DNA of 7,913 nt from assembly GCA_050725495.1 (NCBI GenBank), contig JBOHHM010000320.1:1-7913 (forward strand). The letters are read 5' to 3'. A program made the translations under genes and the position numbers. Positions 5,830 to 7,913 of this stretch are shown in pieces (within the stretch, counting starts at the first letter, position 1; every line of letters begins with the position of its first letter). The DNA is from JBOHHM01 sp050725495. Its GTDB lineage: Bacteria; Pseudomonadota; Gammaproteobacteria; Burkholderiales; Burkholderiaceae_C. Under the pieces are notes generated by a model. That model worked only from the letters and a program-made list of their open reading frames with translations. It was not told the origin of the DNA and made no database searches.

Positions 5830-6447
5830 TCAGATGTAATGGGCCGTGGTCGTCATGACCTTCGCGGCCGCGCGCATCAAGGCCTTGGCCGGCGGCGGCA
5901 GCTCCATGCCGCCGGCCAGCAGCGCTTCGGCCGCATGGCGCGCCTCGTCCTCCTTCATTTGCACGACGATCGCGCGTGAGGCGTGATCGTTGGCCGGCAG
6001 CCGGTCCAGGTGGCTTTCCAAATGCGCTTCCACCTGCTTTTCGGTTTCCACCACAAAACCCAGGCTCACCCGGTCCCCCATCCGTCCGGCCAGCAGGCCC
6101 AGCCCAAAGGCGCCCGCATACCACAGCGGGTTCAGCAGCGAGGGCCGCGCGCCCAACTCGTCCAGGCGCCCCCTGGTCCAGGCCAGATGATCGGTCTCGT
6201 CCCGGGCTGCGGCCTCGAAATGGGCGCGCAGGCCGGCGTTGCGGGTGGCTGCCGCCTGGGCCGTGTAGAGCGCCTGGGCACAGATCTCGCCCACATGATT
6301 GACCCGCATCAGCGCACCGGCCTGCTGTTTCTGCGCTCCGTCCAACCGGGTTTCGTCGGCCGGCAGCACCGGACAGGGCCGGGACGCGCGCGGCGTGGCA
6401 AACAGGGTGCGCAGGGCCGCGTCGGCGGCAATGAGGAATTTGTCCAT
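5830..6447 (-). CDS. coq7: Ubiquinone biosynthesis hydroxylase Coq7
   Basis: The 205-residue product is a ferritin-like diiron monooxygenase of the Coq7 type, which hydroxylates the demethoxyubiquinone ring near the end of ubiquinone synthesis. The iron ligands are visible in order: Glu54 ('VNHVGEICAQALY'), Glu84 with His87 ('ARDETDHLAW'), Glu136 ('FVVETEKQVEAHL'), and Glu168 with His171 ('MKEDEARHA'). A hydrophobic stretch 'YAGAFGLGLLAG' (110-121) is the membrane-associating part. The start MDKFLIAADAALRTLF at ATG 6447 has AAGGGA about 8 bases upstream; the frame stays open to 6573, but those residues are not family-like. Coq7 replaces the flavin hydroxylase UbiF in many betaproteobacteria. 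Confidence 0.95.
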   Translation of the reverse strand: MDKFLIAADAALRTLFATPRASRPCPVLPADETRLDGAQKQQAGALMRVNHVGEICAQALYTAQAAATRNAGLRAHFEAAARDETDHLAWTRGRLDELGARPSLLNPLWYAGAFGLGLLAGRMGDRVSLGFVVETEKQVEAHLESHLDRLPANDHASRAIVVQMKEDEARHAAEALLAGGMELPPPAKALMRAAAKVMTTTAHYI

Positions 6448-6781
6448 ACAGTCCCTTTCATGCAGACGACAGCCGCGACAGGCCTGGCCTCCTGCCAGCC
6501 TGTAAGCCCGCCGGAACCAGTTTAAGCCGGGCAGCCGCAACACCCGGGCCGTGGCGTCAGATCCACACTTCAAACCGGGATTGTTGCATCACTGCAACGA
6601 AATTTCCGCTTGAGGAGCGATTTCGGGCTGATTTCTTTGCGCGCGGAAGCGGCGTCTGGTGCAATCACATCAACTTCCCAAAAGGAGGTTGGCCCGGGGA
6701 ACCGGTGGAATCGCCAAGGTGCTTGCACTGCCGTGGTTCCTTCGTACCGGCGCCCTATGTTTAACCTTGGAGAAACTCGCA
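6448..6781. promoter_or_regulatory. coq7-porin divergent intergenic region
   Basis: This 334-bp region must hold the coq7 and porin promoters, but I see no convincing -35/-10 pair. Three structures stand out. A hairpin CAGGCCTGGC-CTCCT-GCCAGCCTG lies at 6479-6502 with one bulged C. A perfect operator-like dyad GTTGCA-TCAC-TGCAAC lies at 6583-6598, about 185 bp before the porin start. AAAGGAGGT at 6681-6689 matches the Shine-Dalgarno consensus fully but has no well-spaced start codon. GGAACC (6698-6703) can pair with GGTTCC (6735-6740) in a possible porin leader. I found no credible coding sequence here. Confidence 0.45.
6583..6598. promoter_or_regulatory. Operator-like dyad GTTGCA-N4-TGCAAC upstream of the porin gene
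   Basis: Two perfect six-base half-sites separated by TCAC form a 16-bp dyad in a locally AT-richer stretch. The symmetry and spacing suit a dimeric regulator or a small hairpin. It lies 135 bp from the coq7 start and 184 bp from the porin start, so it could serve either gene. I cannot name the regulator. Confidence 0.45.
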
Positions 6782-7870
6782 ATGAAAAAATCCCTGATTG
6801 CCCTGGCCGTGCTGGCTGCTTCCGGCGCTGCAATGGCTCAATCTTCCGTGACCCTGTTCGGCATCGTTGACGCCGGCATCGCCCGTCTGTCGGGTTCCAA
6901 CGGCCACAACATCGGCATGACCAACAGCGGCCTGAACAGCAGCCGTCTGGGCTTCCGTGGTACCGAAGACCTCGGTGGCGGCCTGTCCGCCGGCTTCCAC
7001 CTGGAAGGCGCAGTGTTCAACGACACCGGCACGGGCGCCTCCACCACCACCCCCACCACCGTGGGCGGCGTCCCGGTCCCCGCCATCGCCAGCAACGGCT
7101 TCGATTTCCAGCGCCGCTCCACCGTGAGCCTGAATGGCGCCTTCGGTGAAGTGCGTCTGGGCCGCGACTACGCCCCCTCGTTCTGGAACACCACCGTGTT
7201 CGATCCGTTCGGCACCGTCGGTGTCGGCGCAGGCCTGATGCCCGCCATGCTCGGCGCCCCCGTGCGCAACAACAACTCCGTCGGCTACTTCCTGCCCGGC
7301 AACCTCGGCGGTTTCTATGGCCAAGCCCAGTACGCCTTCGGTGAGAATCCTTCCAACGCCGTCCCCGCCACCGATGCCGGCGATTACGCCGGTTTCCGCG
7401 TCGGCTACGCCAACGGCCCCGTGAACGCGGCATTTGGTTACGGCAAGCTCGACACCGGCGCTGGCGCCACCAAGGGTGACAATAAGGCCACCAACCTGGG
7501 TGTTTCCTACAACTTCGGCGTGGTCACCCCGATGTTCTCCTGGGCCCAAGAGAAGGCCAGGGTTGGCGCCGTCACCACCAAGCAGAACGCCTGGGAAATC
7601 GGTGCCACCGCCCCGATCGGCGCCGGCGAACTGCGCGCTGCCTACAGCCGCTACGACCTGAAGGGCAGCCCCAACGACTTCCGCAAGGTCGCGATCGGCT
7701 ATGGCCACAACCTGTCCAAGCGCACCCAGCTGTACACCACGTATGGTCGCGTGACCAACAAGGGCGCTTCCAACCGGCTCGTGGTCAGCGGCGGTCTGAG
7801 CGCTGCCGGTCTGAACACCCCCGGTCGCAACACCAGCGGCTTCGAGTTCGGCGTTCGCCACTCCTTCTAA
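6782..7870 (+). CDS. Gram-negative outer-membrane porin (Burkholderiales type)
   Basis: The 362-residue product forms a beta-barrel, by family trimeric, passing small hydrophilic solutes across the outer membrane. A 19-residue signal peptide MKKSLIALAVLAASGAAMA is followed by QSSVTLFGIVDAGIARL, the classic first strand of this family. 'GFRGTEDLGGGLSAGFHLEGAV' and 'AFGEVRLGRDYAPSFWNTTVFDPFG' (strands and the constriction-loop region) are family hallmarks. The chain ends FEFGVRHSF with a C-terminal Phe, the signal for assembly by the BAM complex. ATG 6782 has GGAG about 9 bases upstream; the open frame extending to 6659 lacks a signal peptide and is rejected. Codon choice is biased (CGT/CGC Arg, GGC Gly, AAC Asn), as in highly expressed genes. 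Confidence 0.95.
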   Translation: MKKSLIALAVLAASGAAMAQSSVTLFGIVDAGIARLSGSNGHNIGMTNSGLNSSRLGFRGTEDLGGGLSAGFHLEGAVFNDTGTGASTTTPTTVGGVPVPAIASNGFDFQRRSTVSLNGAFGEVRLGRDYAPSFWNTTVFDPFGTVGVGAGLMPAMLGAPVRNNNSVGYFLPGNLGGFYGQAQYAFGENPSNAVPATDAGDYAGFRVGYANGPVNAAFGYGKLDTGAGATKGDNKATNLGVSYNFGVVTPMFSWAQEKARVGAVTTKQNAWEIGATAPIGAGELRAAYSRYDLKGSPNDFRKVAIGYGHNLSKRTQLYTTYGRVTNKGASNRLVVSGGLSAAGLNTPGRNTSGFEFGVRHSF

Positions 7871-7876
7871 TCATGC

Positions 7877-7893
7877 GCTGGCCTCGTGCCAGC
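7877..7893 (+). other. Short hairpin just after the porin stop codon
   Basis: GCTGGC-CTCGT-GCCAGC is a perfect six-pair stem seven bases after the stop. No T-run follows within the visible 20 bases, so it is at best part of a terminator or an mRNA 3' stabilising hairpin; the window ends too soon to decide. It nearly repeats the hairpin core at 6484-6499. Confidence 0.4.
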
Positions 7894-7913
7894 TGTGATC
7901 GGAATCGGCCAAA

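Noticed and set aside
6448..6573. Longer coq7 start at 6573
   Set aside because: The added 42 residues (Arg/Cys-rich) do not resemble Coq7, while MDKFLIAADAALRTLF at 6447 has AAGGGA upstream and fits the family.
6659..6781. Longer porin start at 6659
   Set aside because: The added 41 residues would bury the clear signal peptide MKKSLIALAVLAASGAAMA, and the ATG at 6782 has its own GGAG ribosome binding site.
6761..7861. A 366-codon minus-strand open frame opposite the porin gene
   Set aside because: This is low-complexity Gly/Ala/Val-rich antisense of a highly codon-biased porin, with no recognisable domain or start signal.

Overview
The window comes from a GC-rich betaproteobacterial chromosome, most likely Burkholderiales and probably the Comamonadaceae. 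The evidence is a Burkholderiales-type porin, a Coq7-type ubiquinone hydroxylase, a short GspC lacking a PDZ domain that is divergent from gspGHIJ, and two copies of a short palindrome of the GCTATCAAAA...TAGC type that I associate with Comamonadaceae. The genus cannot be told from this sequence alone.

Layout. Positions 1-1545 (minus strand) hold the pseudopilin genes of a type II secretion system in the order gspG, gspH, gspI, gspJ; gspJ runs off the left edge. gspC (1593-2216, plus) is divergent from them. Positions 2101-5054 (minus) are a compact run ilvA - cobS - cobC: threonine deaminase for isoleucine synthesis, then two enzymes of the late cobalamin nucleotide-loop pathway. Between ilvA and osmC (5055-5309) is a probable small RNA with its own promoter, three predicted hairpins and a strong intrinsic terminator. 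An OsmC-family gene (5310-5762, plus) converges on coq7 (5830-6447, minus). A 334-bp intergenic region then leads to a porin gene (6782-7870, plus).

The most notable feature is a small transposon-like insertion of about 168 bp at the gspG/gspH junction. It has perfect 24-bp inverted ends and an apparent TAA duplication. Removing the element and one TAA restores a normal gspH start codon overlapping the gspG end, with a normal 10-residue prepilin leader. As it stands, the old gspH start runs into a stop inside the element, and gspH can only be translated from a start codon supplied by the element. The mature pseudopilin sequence is untouched. The second notable item is the candidate small RNA before ilvA, which carries a UCCUCC motif resembling the anti-Shine-Dalgarno sequence. 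Apart from these, the genes are recognisable housekeeping and secretion genes. I found no CRISPR array, tRNA, rRNA or intact transposase.
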